Below, piece after piece: positions 1 to 11,338 of a stretch of DNA of 64,000 nucleotides (position 1 is the first letter of the stretch; each line of letters starts with the position of its first letter). The DNA lies in the NCBI GenBank assembly GCA_013995675.1, contig VWRR01000009.1:62001-126000 (forward strand), in the 5' to 3' direction. The notes beneath the pieces are model-generated. The model ran no database searches. It was given only the letters and a program-made list of their open reading frames with translations, and was not told where the DNA came from. The translations under genes were made by a program, and so were the position numbers. The stretch is from Cyanidiococcus yangmingshanensis (Eukaryota; Rhodophyta; Bangiophyceae; Cyanidiales; Cyanidiaceae).

Positions 1-2384
1 GTCATCCAACCATGGCAATGAGTCAATGGTGGCCAGCGGCGGGAAGACCTCGAGAGGGAAAGACCAAAACGCGTTGCATGCGGCATGGTCGGACGCTGGC
101 CAAGTGTCCGCGACAGCGCTCACCCTGGAGGCGCTTGCTGCTGTGACTGTATTGGCAGCCAAGGCGCTGGGTAGCGTCAACGAATCGGTCGGGTGGACAC
201 GATCAACGGCGCTCGCGTCCGTTCGCCTGTCGTCGATGAGGGGCCAAGCGGCGCTTGTCGAGCGCATTCCGTCTGATTCTCCACCATGATCGGGTCGGTG
301 TGGTCTCTCGGGGTTATCTGCAGCTTGCGTAAAGAGACCGTCCAGAATATCGACGGCCTCGCTCGGTGCGGCGCTGGAAGGATCCAGAGAGGCAGTCTCT
401 GTAGTCGCAGCATGCAGCGCCGTTGGCAGGATCCATGTAGCGCGCTGTTCGTGAACCGAGGCTACATTCGACGGCTGCTGCTGCCAACGATGATGATGGT
501 CGTATGCGCTGTCACAGGCCACACGAAGCTTGCCGATGGACCATGAACTATCTGCTGACGCGCCGGCGGATAAAGTCATACGCGTAAAGTGAGGTGTGGC
601 AACGACTGCACGGTCCTGATCAAACACGAAAACCGTACAACCGAACGTGATCTGGGATCGGATAGAGACACCCAGTCGGAGGCGAGGCTCCAACTCGCAG
701 CGTCCACTTCTCGCGATGCGACACGCGCATGGGATGTAAACGGTGTACAGACGGCTTTGAGACGCTTCTAAGGAGTCGTCCACGCTCGCAGATGATTGCT
801 CCATGCAGTCTAGGCGATGTGACAGGTGTCACTGCTGATGCATTCATCAGCTGATTCTCTGATTCATGGAATGGGCGTTGCGCCGTTGGTTCGTGATCAT
901 GTTCTCGCGCGTTTCGTGCACGCGTTGCCCTTATCAGCGGACGATATTCGTTGGTTTCGTGGACAGGAACGCGCCCTTCCGAAGCTGCGAAAGCGATCCC
1001 CACACCTGCCCGGTCGTATGCTCGACCTTCCGCTCCGCCACTGATAGCCATTGTGCGCGTCCACGACCAGGATCACATGCTGTGCGATCACTGGCCGGAC
1101 AGTCTCCATGGAGGACAGCCTCAATCCAGAGGCAAGAGCAGCACGGATCTCGCAGCTCGACTGGAGTCTCTTCCGACGAGAGCCTCATTGAGGCAGGCTC
1201 CGTGCTACGGCCCCCGTCTGAGTGCGAACATAGCGAACACTCGGCCACAGGTGCTGCCGCCCTTCCATGCATATGATCGTCGCGCAGCTCTGGATGCACG
1301 CTCGCGTCAGATCCCTCCTTGGAGGCGCTACGCACATTTCTTAAAGGCACGGTCAGCGCCGAGGAGGCGCTCTGCAGTGACCCACTCGACACCGGATCGC
1401 GAAGGATGCGAAACCATCCCGAGGACCGACCCAGACTTTGCCATGGATATTTCCTGTAGCCCCGACTGCATCCAGTTACTATCCAAGGCGCCGAGCAGCG
1501 ACTGCTCCGACCAACAATCATCTGAAGCGAACGATACAGGAACGATGGGTGCTCTCGAGCACCGTCTGGGCCCTGACACAGCTCTTTTGCCTTTCGTGTT
1601 GCGATTTTCAGCGCCCCTGGGCGGGCGTCTATTCGCCAAGTGCAGCCTCGTTGTCAACCGATCGCTCGTCGCGGAGCACGCTGGCAACGCCGAGAGCCGC
1701 AGCGGTGCACACACAGACGTCACAAGATCCTCGTCAGCGGTCCTGCTCAGACCGCGATCCTCTTCGGACAGGGTTGCTCGGCCCAACACCCCTTCCGCCG
1801 GCGAAGCACTAGATAACCCAGTTGGCTGCATCGTTTCGTAGTGCGCCTCGCGCAGCACCCCCGAACAAGAGCCCCCAACAGATCAGCCAACACTCAGGAA
1901 CAGTTCACGAACAAGCTCCCGTCGTCTGCTCTCTCTGACTGGATTAACCCCAAAAGCATCAACACCCGCGACACCCAGCAACAAAACTACCCTGTGTACC
2001 TAGAGATCAATCGACTGGAAAGGAAACGCGTTGGACACGCACAAGAGCACACAATCCGCGCACGGATCACGTGCGTGCACGGATATCGCGGATGCACTGG
2101 AACGAACGTGCACGCATCGGCAGCGGTTGATCTCGTCACGGAATCTGCGAACGTGGTTGGCTCGCGTCCAGAACGTCCCCCGCCGGGCGTCGGATTCCGT
2201 CGGATCCATCTCGCGGCGTGTCCGTGCATCTGCCAACGGGCCATGTCCGAATGCGTGCACCGAGGAACGCCCTCAGCGCGCCACGTTGACGACGAGGCGC
2301 CGGCCACGCAGGGGATTTTTCGCGCGTCCGGTTGCGAAGTGAATCTGCGCGTCGGCACGTGATCTGCCGCAGCGTTTCGATCGA
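1..2384. other. Region without a supported gene
   Basis: I see no recognisable protein family here. Open frames exist on both strands (951-1841 on +, 1328-1858 and 934-1521 on -, and a frame open from the window edge to 289 on +). They overlap each other, are rich in Ser, Arg and Pro, and show no motif, so they look like chance open frames in GC-rich DNA. The piece ending at 289 (a short Ala/Leu-rich stretch) could be the tail of a gene lying to the left of the window. Confidence 0.4.
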
Positions 2385-4214
2385 TCACGCATCGATCGAG
2401 GCGGCCGCGGCGAGGCGGCGCTCCATCGCGAACTCGTAGGAGAGATCGACTCGACTGCTTGGCGCGGACGCTGAGATGTATTTGACAAAACGCAGCACGC
2501 CATGGTCGCGAAGAACCAGGTTGAGTGTATTTGATATCGGCGGTAGATTGAGCAGGTGATTTGAGTGTGTCGAAGTGTCATCGACGTCACGGTAGACGCT
2601 GGGATCGTCGTCTCCGTCGCCAGTATCCATATAGCATTCGTAGCCGCCGTATTCGCCACTTTGCCATTGATCAGCTTTGTCGGCGTCCATGTCGTCGACG
2701 AAACAGAGGGTGGCAGTCAAGGAGGCCGGGCTCTTCAGGAGGGACCAGCGCGTCGTGCGTCGCTAGCGTATAATCGAGCCCCGGCCGAAAAAGGCGTATG
2801 CTGCGCCGGTAACTTCGAAAACGGCCATGCGTAGAATCGAGGCCAGTCAAGCGTGCAAGATAACGCGCCATGCTATGAGAGCGAAAGAGTACATCCAAAC
2901 GGCTCAACGCGTTCTCCAACGTCGAAGCGGTATGGTGCTCAGGGGAGGATGTTCGATACTCCAAAAATCGCTTGTCGATGCGGCGGTCCAACCGTTTCCC
3001 AACCAGGTGGATCTTCGAATGCTTCGCTGTTCCTCGATGGGCTCTGCCAGATGGGTCGCCAGCTCGTGTCTGTCTCCTGAAGCGCAGTCCATGATCTGCT
3101 GAACGATCGGTTTCGTTTTCAGAAAATCATGCAGTTGGACGCTACTCTCGCGGAGAAACTGCTTTCTGATGACTCGAATTGTATCGTCTTGGAGATATTC
3201 TGGTCGGAGGAATTCACTCAAGTAAGCGCGATCAGCTGTCCATAGGGATACCGTAGTTGATGTCTTGTCCTTGGCGACGCCGTCTGGTGTTGCGTCTGGG
3301 GCAGAGGCCGGCCACGCGAACGGGGTGAGCGGTCTCTGACGACACATTTGGAGCTGTTTCAGAGATGATTCGGGTGCCAACCCATTCGTATTGTGCGACC
3401 CTTGTACATGATACCAGCCGCTGATGCTCAGTCGAGGCCTCTCCGTTGAGTGCACCTCCTCGACTGCGTGGAAACTGCATCCGGGTTGAACCTGGAAAAC
3501 CGTCATTGTATTCCACGCTGGCAAAAGGGATACAATCGGGTACGGCTCGGGTTCCGTTAGCTCGTCTTTGTCTTGATGACGGTCGCCTAAGGCGAAGAGC
3601 TGCAAACGTCCGCCATCCTCATTGGTCCAGGCTTGATCAGGGTCCGTCAGGTAAAGAATATAACTGAGTCGCCGCGTCCCAATCGCATCGTCGTGACAGA
3701 GCAGATGACAGCCGCTCGTGTACACATTTATGGAACAATCCACCTGGTCTCCGTCGAGGTGCTCACCCTGAGCGGCATTGCAGCAACCGGTGAGATCTTC
3801 CAAAAATTGACGAAAAGCATCGGAATAGAGCGTGTCGCGAAGTGTGCGCAGTTTTCCCAGCCGAGTCTGCTCCTCCGAGCTCAAAACGTCAAGGTTTCGC
3901 AGCTCTCCTGTCTGATAAACTTTGTAAATGTCTGTCTCCTTTAGGGATCCTGAGCAGTTGCCGATCACTTCATCACGCACGGCTCGTAACGAGTCCGCCG
4001 CAAACACCTCCCGCAACTGGATATGCGGAAACGGCTTTGCGGCCGCATACAACGGACGCAAGTGCTCACTGTCGGTGGTGCGAACCTGCAAAAAATCCGA
4101 AGCAGTAATATCACTGCGTTCGTGATAAGCGCCTTGATGACGTGATGGTTTCGATCGTCGTCGCTGCTGCGACGCCAACGTTGTCGGTCGCTTCGCTGGC
4201 CTCCCCTTTGGCAT
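2385..4214 (-). CDS. OGFOD1: OGFOD1/Tpa1-type prolyl 3,4-dihydroxylase
   Basis: This is a 2-oxoglutarate/Fe(II) dioxygenase of the OGFOD1/Tpa1/Ofd1 family, which hydroxylates a proline of ribosomal protein uS12 and affects translation accuracy. A basic N-terminus precedes the first double-stranded beta-helix domain, with the HDD iron ligands (CHDDAIGTRRLSYILY), the distal FHAVEEV histidine and RPRLSISGWYH with the 2OG-binding Arg. The second, non-catalytic domain shows FRSHSMARYLARLTGLD, FRPGLDYTLAT, TLCFVDD, YGGYECYM and GVLRFVKYISASAP. The ATG at 4214 is chosen because the longer frame opens with TTG. The coding frame changes near 2990-3050 and returns to the original frame near 2715. Both switches lie inside conserved sequence, so they look like compensating one-base indels rather than introns. 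About 609 residues, near family size. Confidence 0.85.
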
Positions 4215-4328
4215 ACGCTCTCGAAAAGGAACGATCTTCAAGTACCCAAGCAATGGAGGTTACGCTGCAGTCCCAAATTAGCTCCCCACGTCCTGCTTTG
4301 TTTCGCGAAAACCTTGCTTCGCCTGCGT

Positions 4329-4356
4329 AAGAACGATAGAACGATAGAACGATAGA
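4329..4356. repeat. Short tandem repeat (GAACGATA)n
   Basis: About three and a half copies of an 8-bp unit lie between the divergent OGFOD1 gene and the small membrane-protein gene. No function is evident. Confidence 0.8.
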
Positions 4357-4512
4357 ATGGAGGTTCTCGGCCTTGAACAGTGGTGACAGGTTGGCTGCCA
4401 AGTCCGGACGGCGCCCCGCGGCTCTGACGCCCCTGCGAAACGGGGCGGGCGTGTTCGCTCGGGAGACATATTCGGCCGAATAGTTGCGTCGTGTCTCAAA
4501 GCTCTACAAAAG

Positions 4513-4743
4513 ATGAATAGACGGAATATACTCGATCGGCTCTTTTATCTGACGAGTGGCTCGCTTGCTGCCTTCGGCATTGGTGGGGCGCTCTTCCTCC
4601 TTGCCAACTTTGCCCAAAATATGCGCCGCCGTGAACGAACGAGTTCGCCGAACGCGTCACCCAAGGCGCCTAGGTCGGAACCCGATCAAGCCAGTCAAGC
4701 GCAGCGGGGTCACAAAGAGGGCCCTCAGACACGGAAAGTGTAG
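4513..4743 (+). CDS. Small single-pass membrane protein, unknown
   Basis: A 76-residue frame starting at an ATG. A short basic N-terminus (MNRRNILDRLFYL) is followed by one hydrophobic helix at about residues 13-34 (GSLAAFGIGGALFLLANFA), then RRRER and a polar, Pro/Ser/Lys-rich tail. The layout resembles small mitochondrial inner-membrane assembly factors, but no family signature is visible and the assignment is a guess. It lies about 300 bp from the OGFOD1 start in the opposite direction, so the two could share a promoter. A chance open frame is possible, although an N-terminal helix flanked by charges argues for a real gene. Confidence 0.4.
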   Translation: MNRRNILDRLFYLTSGSLAAFGIGGALFLLANFAQNMRRRERTSSPNASPKAPRSEPDQASQAQRGHKEGPQTRKV

Positions 4744-5532
4744 GAACTCAGGTTTTTGGTCAAACGGACGGAGCCCCGAGAGCTGACACCTAGTGGCACG
4801 CTACGACTCGCCTGCTTCTAGGGACGACTCGATAACACCAACGCGGGGGTGTCGACATTCCAGTTCCTGTGCGTTCAGTTGCCAAGTCCTCTGTTGGGCT
4901 AGCATGCGGCGCGTTCCACGGGTGAGACTGGTTTCGATCATCACGACCAGTGCGCCTTGCAAGTGATCAGTTTTTCGGCAGGCCTTGAATGGCTCTCTGT
5001 AACAGCGTTCTAGCTCCAGTCATGGCACTGGTGCGGAAGCTGGCTCGTCCGGATGATCAGCGAGCCATCGCTTCGCCGAGAATACACTACGGAAGTGGAT
5101 GAGAGAAACAGCGCGTGCCGGGGGGCTGAATCTTGAACGACGAAGCCGTGTGAGGCTGAAGCGCCCGCCCAGCATTCACGATCCAAGTCACGGTCAAGGC
5201 ACCGCCAGCACATTTTCTCAAGCCGCTTGATGGCTGCCAGCCGGTGATGTCTCCCGCGCCCTCCTATGCTGAATCGGGGATCTGTCTCCCTCTTTCCCTC
5301 TAGCCGAGAGCTTACAAGTCCACTTGCGTTTCGCGAACAAACCGAGAGTACTCTGAGAAGATCGCCAGTGCCAAAACAGATGAGGCTTGCGGAAACGCCC
5401 TTTTTGCTGTAGGTCGGTCTAGGTCTCGAGACCCCTACATTTGCAGCTTTCCGTCAAAAGCGACCAAGATCCAAGTAGCTGCGATCATCGCCCTCAGCTG
5501 AGGGCGTGTTGCTGCTGACGTCACGCTTTCTA
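4744..5532. other. Intergenic, nothing recognised
   Basis: Only short, unconvincing open frames were seen between the small membrane protein and the end of the DUF427 gene. Confidence 0.5.
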
Positions 5533-6249
5533 TCAATCGCCTCCATTGGCTCGAGGAGCAAAACGCAACCGAACACTCTTCCAGAAAGTTGTATAACTCT
5601 GGAGTGCTGTCCAAACACCGCCATCGCTACGCCGCGTCTCGTAAAAGCGCCACGCAGCACGACGAATGCGGGTGGGACCCACTCGAACATCCATCATTCT
5701 CGCTCGGCCGATCGGGTTCATCATCCTTGTCTCATCGGTCTCGATGAGGAACTCGTCGCGAACCGATCCGGGCGGGAAATAGTATCGGCCATCTGTAAAG
5801 ATATAGTCAGAGGCTTCGGCAATAACTTGACCGCAGAAGACCGCCTGCAGTCTTCTCCGCCCTTGTTGGCGAACCGCGTTGTTCTGATCACGTTCAAGCA
5901 TTCGCTGGCGCTTGGAAACGCGCCGAGGACGCGTATAGTAACGCGGGTTCAAGGTAAGGTCCGCTTTCGCTGCGTCCCTATTCTCTTGGTTCGGTGAGGG
6001 CGTCTCGTGCGGCTGTTCACGCGCACCTTGTGCCTTGACCGAGATCAAGGGACAGAGCTGCCGCTCTCGACGACATCGCCTGTACGGCTCGAGCCCGGAC
6101 ACCCGCGGCGTCAGCGCCGTGGCGAGACGCCAGGGTCGGTGCTGGTGCCCGGTGCTCAGGTTACATATCCTGTAGCGCTCGCGAGACGATAACGACCGAA
6201 CCGAGCCTTTCCCGCATTGCTGCGCAATCAGCAAAAACCCAACAGTCAT
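5533..6249 (-). CDS. DUF427 domain protein, probably organelle-targeted
   Basis: The C-terminal half matches the DUF427 fold: GQVIAEASDYIF, then the Tyr/Phe-Pro-Pro motif (RYYFPPGSVRDEFL), then GRARMMDVRVG and AAWRFYETR, corresponding to the family pattern of 'V.AES...YFPP..V' followed by 'KG.A.Y.DV.V...AAW'. DUF427 proteins are small beta-tent proteins of unknown function. About 100 Arg/Ser-rich residues with few acids precede the domain and would suit a plastid or mitochondrial transit peptide. The ATG at 6249 is the first in frame, but it lies just inside a possible 47-nt intron (6220-6266, GTAAGT donor), so the real first exon may be upstream. The frame is otherwise intact. Confidence 0.65.
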   Translation of the reverse strand: MTVGFLLIAQQCGKGSVRSLSSRERYRICNLSTGHQHRPWRLATALTPRVSGLEPYRRCRRERQLCPLISVKAQGAREQPHETPSPNQENRDAAKADLTLNPRYYTRPRRVSKRQRMLERDQNNAVRQQGRRRLQAVFCGQVIAEASDYIFTDGRYYFPPGSVRDEFLIETDETRMMNPIGRARMMDVRVGPTRIRRAAWRFYETRRSDGGVWTALQSYTTFWKSVRLRFAPRANGGD

Positions 6250-7192
6250 CAAATAAAATCACTTACCGGTCTCACGATAAAAAATCTTCCACCTCCGAGA
6301 CCAAGGGCTGTTTCGGCCAGGGTAGCTACAAGCGCCGGACCGAAGCGCTGGTCGCCTCTAGTCCAGTCCGACTCGCGCGACTATAGCACCTGCACCAGCA
6401 CCGCACAACGAGGCACAGTTTGCCAACCACGCCAAAGGCGTGTTGCCTATCCGTAGCGAAAACTCAAACGTCTCCGCGTCTCGCGTATTCGGCACGAGTC
6501 GCGAGGACGCGCCTCAGAAGCGTCGCATTCGCCGAACGCTGAATCCATCCAGTTTGGAGCCGCACCGCTGTTTGCTGTGACGATCCCCCTCCGAGAGCAT
6601 TCGAGACGCGTTCGAAGTGCGGAAAAGTCTATGGGATACATCCACCGGAACAGGCCCAGCACAGTTGAACGATGATATGCAGCGCAGCAGTGTCCGAGTT
6701 CATGCGCATTGAATCCGTCATCGTTCCGGATCATCGGAGGAGCCTGGAATGCGAGCACCGACATGGTCCTGTCGAGTGCCACTGCAGCTGCAACTCGAAC
6801 GCGCGCAGCAGCTTCCCAGCGATCGCGTACATTTTTCCATCCAAAACAAACTCGTGTCTCGTAATCCATAGAGCGAATGCAGCCAACCAATCGGTACTCT
6901 ATGCGTCACCGCCGCAGCGTCGTCCGTACCCGCATTCGAGCGATGGATGCATATCCGTGTCGGTTGGCAACACCCCGTGGTGAGGCCTCTGGGAGCGATC
7001 GCCCGCGCTTGCTGGCCTCTGGACATTTTCTTTGATGAGAAATCGGACAATGATATATATCATGGTTTCATCTTTGACACGCACGCACGCACGCAGGCAC
7101 GCATGCACGCACGCATCGTCAGTGAGGCTGCAGCGCGCGCATGGCACCCCGAATTGTACGTGTGCGCCTCGTTTGCGGTTTCCGGCACGGCA
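6250..7192. other. Intergenic with a (CGCA)n tract
   Basis: This separates the DUF427 and FANCD2 genes, transcribed away from each other. A minus-strand frame at 6447-6890 contains no recognised motif. A conceptual piece just upstream of the GTAAGT at 6266 (about 6270-6370, minus; RFGPALVATLAETALGLGGG) is open and could be an upstream exon of the DUF427 gene. Confidence 0.4.
7078..7116. repeat. (CGCA)n microsatellite
   Basis: A run of imperfect CGCA/GCAT tetranucleotides just upstream of the FANCD2 start codon. Length variation here could affect its promoter or 5' UTR, but this is only positional. Confidence 0.85.
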
Positions 7193-10100
7193 ATGGCTGG
7201 CGGTGTTCGCATCCTCCCCTTGAGTGAATCGAGAGATTTATTGGTGAGTTATCTCCCAGCTGCTCTTGTGATCAAACTGCAGGAGGTTGGTCTTGGACTG
7301 TTGGGGCGGGAGGATGGAAACGGTGAGTCCTGTGTGCGTTACGTCGTGACCAGCGCCGACGCGCTTTGGGCGTTGCGCGCGCTCCTCGCCACGGAGAGCG
7401 AACATAGCGGATTCGACTGTGCGGGCTCTTCGACAACACCGGACCCAGGCGTTTGCCAGGCAGCACTTATCATAGACGCGGTCGAAAAAGCCTGGAGGGC
7501 GGATGATGCAACGTTGGAGCGCTCGCTTCTCCCGATCCTGCAGTTACGTTGTCCTGATGCACGCAAAATTGCAGCACACAGGCCTAGTTCCTGAAGCCGC
7601 AGATCAAGAGCCCTTTCCGCAATCGAGCGGTGTGAGCATCGCCTGTCTGATGTTGTCGGTGCCCACGCTGCGTATGGGTGTGGCCCGCTGTCTTTTGCAG
7701 GAAGCGCTCGAGCGGGACCTACATTCTCCAGTGGCCAGCACCACCGAAACTTGCAAGGTCTCGCTCTCGGTTCGCTGCGTATCCGAACTGCGGTGGCTCA
7801 ACTCTGCGGCATCACCTATACGCATGTTGCCTGCTTTTGCCAAGGCAAGAGGGACCAGTACGTCCTGCCTCCGGAGATAAGGCGACAAACAGCACTGAGG
7901 GATTCGTGGAGAGCCTCTTGGGAGCACTTGGAGTTGGATCACCAACTTTACAGGTTGCCCTCCTCGAGGCGCTTCCCGAACTGATGCAAGATGTTACGAA
8001 TTTGGAACGCTACGAGCTCGCACTCGCTCGGGCGCTTCCCGGTCTCCTTGAGGGGGCTGTTCGAGGCGAAAAAGGGCAATATCCGTCTGTTAAATACAGT
8101 CATCGACACGGCAAATACGCTGCGAACAATTCAGGCGCGCGTGTCTTTGCGAAAAATCGCTGTTAGGTGAGATTCTGAGTCTCGTTCCCAGTATGCGCGG
8201 CGCAGAGAGTCTCGCAACCGCGCTCCAGTTCTTGGTCAGCGTTCTGGAATCACTGAAACTTCCAGATGGCAACGACGGAGTGCTTTTACCTGTATCGGAT
8301 GCCACCGAGGTTGAGTCCTCCACTGCGGAGGCAATTATCCAGGCCATCCGTGAAAACCTCCTGGCCGAGCCGGAGTCGCCGCACGATGTCGCCCTTGTCG
8401 TCAGCGCGGTTGCATACGCATTGCATCACGCTCATCATGCAGTCATGTGGATGCTCGCGTGGTATTGTGAAGGTGCTCGTTCGCTGATAAGTGAAGCATC
8501 TTCGACAGCAATCGAACATGCTGATGCGGTTAGAGGCCCACGGCTCGCTGACTTTTTCCTCATCCTGGCGCTGTTCCGAGCAAGCCCCGACCGCTTTGTC
8601 CCCAAGCCGGTTCGAGCCGTGACATCAGCCGGTCGGCAACGCCACCCATCTGTCGCCGACGCTGCCGGCGCGTACCTTCTCGACCAGGAAACGGGTCGAG
8701 AGGCCCTTCGACGTTGGGGCTTTATTCTCAACGACCAGGATGGGAACGCGCTTCTGGAGCTCATCCATCGGGTCTGCATGCCACACACGAAGGGACTCGT
8801 GCGAACGTCCCGTGTGCCTGCAACGGAGGCAAGCGCGCGTCTTTTGGCGGCTTTCTTTCGGACAGTACGTTCGTTGCGTCAAACCTGCTTGTTGAGTCTT
8901 CTGGAGCATACCCATGGCGAATCTGAGCACCGCCGCCTCCTCAGCCTTCACTGCTTTTGCATGTATCGCGAGGGAAGCGCCTCGCGAGCTGGCCGTCTTC
9001 GCGCCACTCATCCACGGGCTAGTGGAGCTTTGCGAAACGCTTGCGCCGCCCGAATGGCGGTACCTCCTTGATCGAAGCCACGCGCTAACTTCTGGCATCC
9101 GACCAGGATTGGGCACAGCTAATGCGCTCCAGTTGACGCTCATGTATCGTTCTATCGGGTTAATGCATCGCGTCGTGCCCAAGTCGGACGCGGAACAAGA
9201 CATAGGCGGCGTCCAGTCCATGGATCCATTCGTACCCCTGGTTGTGCGCAAACTTCTCACTCACATGGATGTGCTTAGCCAGCGCTGTGGGTGCGTGGCG
9301 GCGGCGATATTCATCAGCATATGGAGCGAAGATAACGCCGACCATTTACGAGCAGTCGAGCTCCTCGAACTTTCGCTCCAGTGCACCGAGAGAAGGGCGC
9401 TCGTCGCCGCGCAGCTCTATGCTGAGCTCGGCGTGGCAATGACAACCGACGAACTCGCCGGGGCTGACGATACTGAGCGACATATAGCCAGGAGCATGCC
9501 GGCGCGTTGGCTCCTATCACATGCCCTTCAACGTCTTACCGCCCAGTTTATCTGCATGTTCGTGGGAGAAACCGAGTCGCAGGAGCGAGCATCCTCGAAC
9601 AAGCCCCACTATGCCGTTAGATCCGAAGGAGCGCCTAACATAATGATCCCACTTGCGAGCATCGTCCAGTCGGGAGGGGAGGATGCGCAGTCCCTGGCCA
9701 GTCTAGTGCCGTTATTTCACTTGGTTTGGACCCTTGGCTTAGCCCAACACGGCTACGAAAGTGAATGGTTCCGAAATGAACTTTGGCCACTACTAGGCGC
9801 AGCGGTAGAACTCCCTCGGGCGTTGTGCTCGAAAACTGCCGGTTCTTGGGGAAACGACCGCTTTCGAGACCAGCGTCTTTGTCTTGCGGCCGCGCTGAAC
9901 TGGCTTCGGGCTCAAGTGCACTGCCTTGCAGTTCTCGTTCAACAGGGAAGCGAGCTCGCGCGAACGTATTTGAAGCAAAGACTTGAACACTTGACGGAGC
10001 TCGATGCCGGTGTGGCGTCCGAGACGTTTGCAGTCCCGCAACGTCAGGCCCTGAGTCCAACAGCAGCCATACGCTTTCGTATCGTTTTCCAGCCTCGATC

Positions 10101-11296
10101 GCCACATGGCTGCTCGCTGAGACGGTCGCAGGTCCCGGTTCAGATGCCCTCCTGTGGGCGCTGCGCGAACTCAGCAGCTACGACACCGCTGTGATCGATG
10201 AGAATGCAGTGCAGCTGGTTCGCATCCTCAGCTGCGAATTTGAGAATGGGCTCTAGTCCGGTCGCGATAGAAGCATTGCATGCTCTTGGGCGCGCCTCCT
10301 GTCTCGATGCCGAGCTCTTCTGCCAGGAGATAATGCCCCAGCTTCCTCGCTCAAGTGCAGACATCGAGACGGACGAGATATTCTCCTGTATCGTGCCAGT
10401 CGTCTCTCGACTCGGACATGTGTCGCTCCATCACGGCGAATCTCTACACCAATGGCTGGCGTGGGTTCTGTCGGAGCGATTTTCCAGTGACACCCAACGG
10501 ATGCATACTGTTCTGCGGGCGGTCATGTCCCTCATTCGAAAGGTCTTGGACATCGCGCCGTCTGAGCCGGCACTCGAATGGGCGACCAAGACGCTCGAGA
10601 CATACCTTCCGGTTGGGCACACCTGCGAAAACTGTGCGCAACTGTGCATTGCCTGTCAGCTGGACAGCCATCCCGGTTGGCTGGCCACGATCGCCGATAC
10701 CATCGGACAGAGTTTCCGAATATGGTGCTTGCAGCAGGTGCCGAACCACGCGAGCGCTCGACCGCGATCAGTCGCGCGCGTTGCAGCGCCCATTCGGACT
10801 GATCATTTCGTTGCCTTTGGACGATTCGCACGGCTGCTGAAAGCGCTCCTGGACAAGGCAGTGCAGACTAGAGACCGGCGAGCACTCGGCGCGAGCATGC
10901 GACTGGGGCGCATCTTCGCAGACCATTTGAACGATCGTCTTGTGCCATTCTGGATGGCAGACTTTAGCTCCAATGCAGGGCTGATTGCGAGCTCATGCGC
11001 GCTCTTCCAAAAGAGTACGAGAATACTGCAACGCCTGTGCGCGTACGCGAAGGAGCAACGAGATCGGAGCTTAGGCAGCACAGACGCCGCTTTTGAAAAA
11101 GGCGCTGGAGCTTTTCCTTTACCGCGTCAAAGGCATGCTTAGCGCAAATGCGTCTTTGTCGTCGTTCTGGATGGGAACGCTGCGCCACAAGAACCTCGAA
11201 GGAGAGATTGTCGGCAGTCAGCTCCAGGAAGGGAGCGATTCCAGCGAAAGCGAGGACAGCACCACCACACCTCTATCACCAGGTCGCGGTGCGTGA
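7193..11296 (+). CDS. FANCD2: FANCD2 homologue (Fanconi anaemia pathway), multiply frame-disrupted
   Basis: The span encodes a helical-repeat protein of about 1,360 residues, close to human FANCD2, the clamp that is mono-ubiquitinated with FANCI during interstrand-crosslink repair. The C-terminal end is diagnostic: KKALELFLYRVKGML, then SSFWMGTLRHKNLEGEIVGS and an acidic Ser/Glu tail, matching the human end in order. Other family-like blocks are LERSLLPIL, QVALLEALPELMQDV, CLAAALNWLRAQVHCL and MRLGRIFADHLNDRLVPFWM. The product is read in pieces from changing frames (roughly 7193-7560, 7510-7860, 7870-8085, 8085-8165, 8165-8925, 8925-10090, 10090-10250, 10250-11095 and 11093-11296), about eight switches. 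Several fall at short homopolymers. Either this stretch carries many assembly errors or the gene is decaying. I could not place the mono-ubiquitinated lysine. It ends only about 43 bp from the convergent MIS12 gene. Confidence 0.75.
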
Positions 11297-11338
11297 ACGT
11301 GCTGCCTCCTCGACCACAGTGACATCGAGGTCCGGAAC

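Noticed and set aside
951-1841. 296-codon open frame on the plus strand
   Set aside because: No motif, Arg/Ser/Pro-rich, and overlapped by minus-strand frames of similar length; typical of chance frames in GC-rich DNA.
7230-7350. GTGAGT sequences in the FANCD2 N-terminal region as introns
   Set aside because: The nearest acceptors give segments of about 17-31 nt, too short for spliceosomal introns, and the frame around them is continuous.
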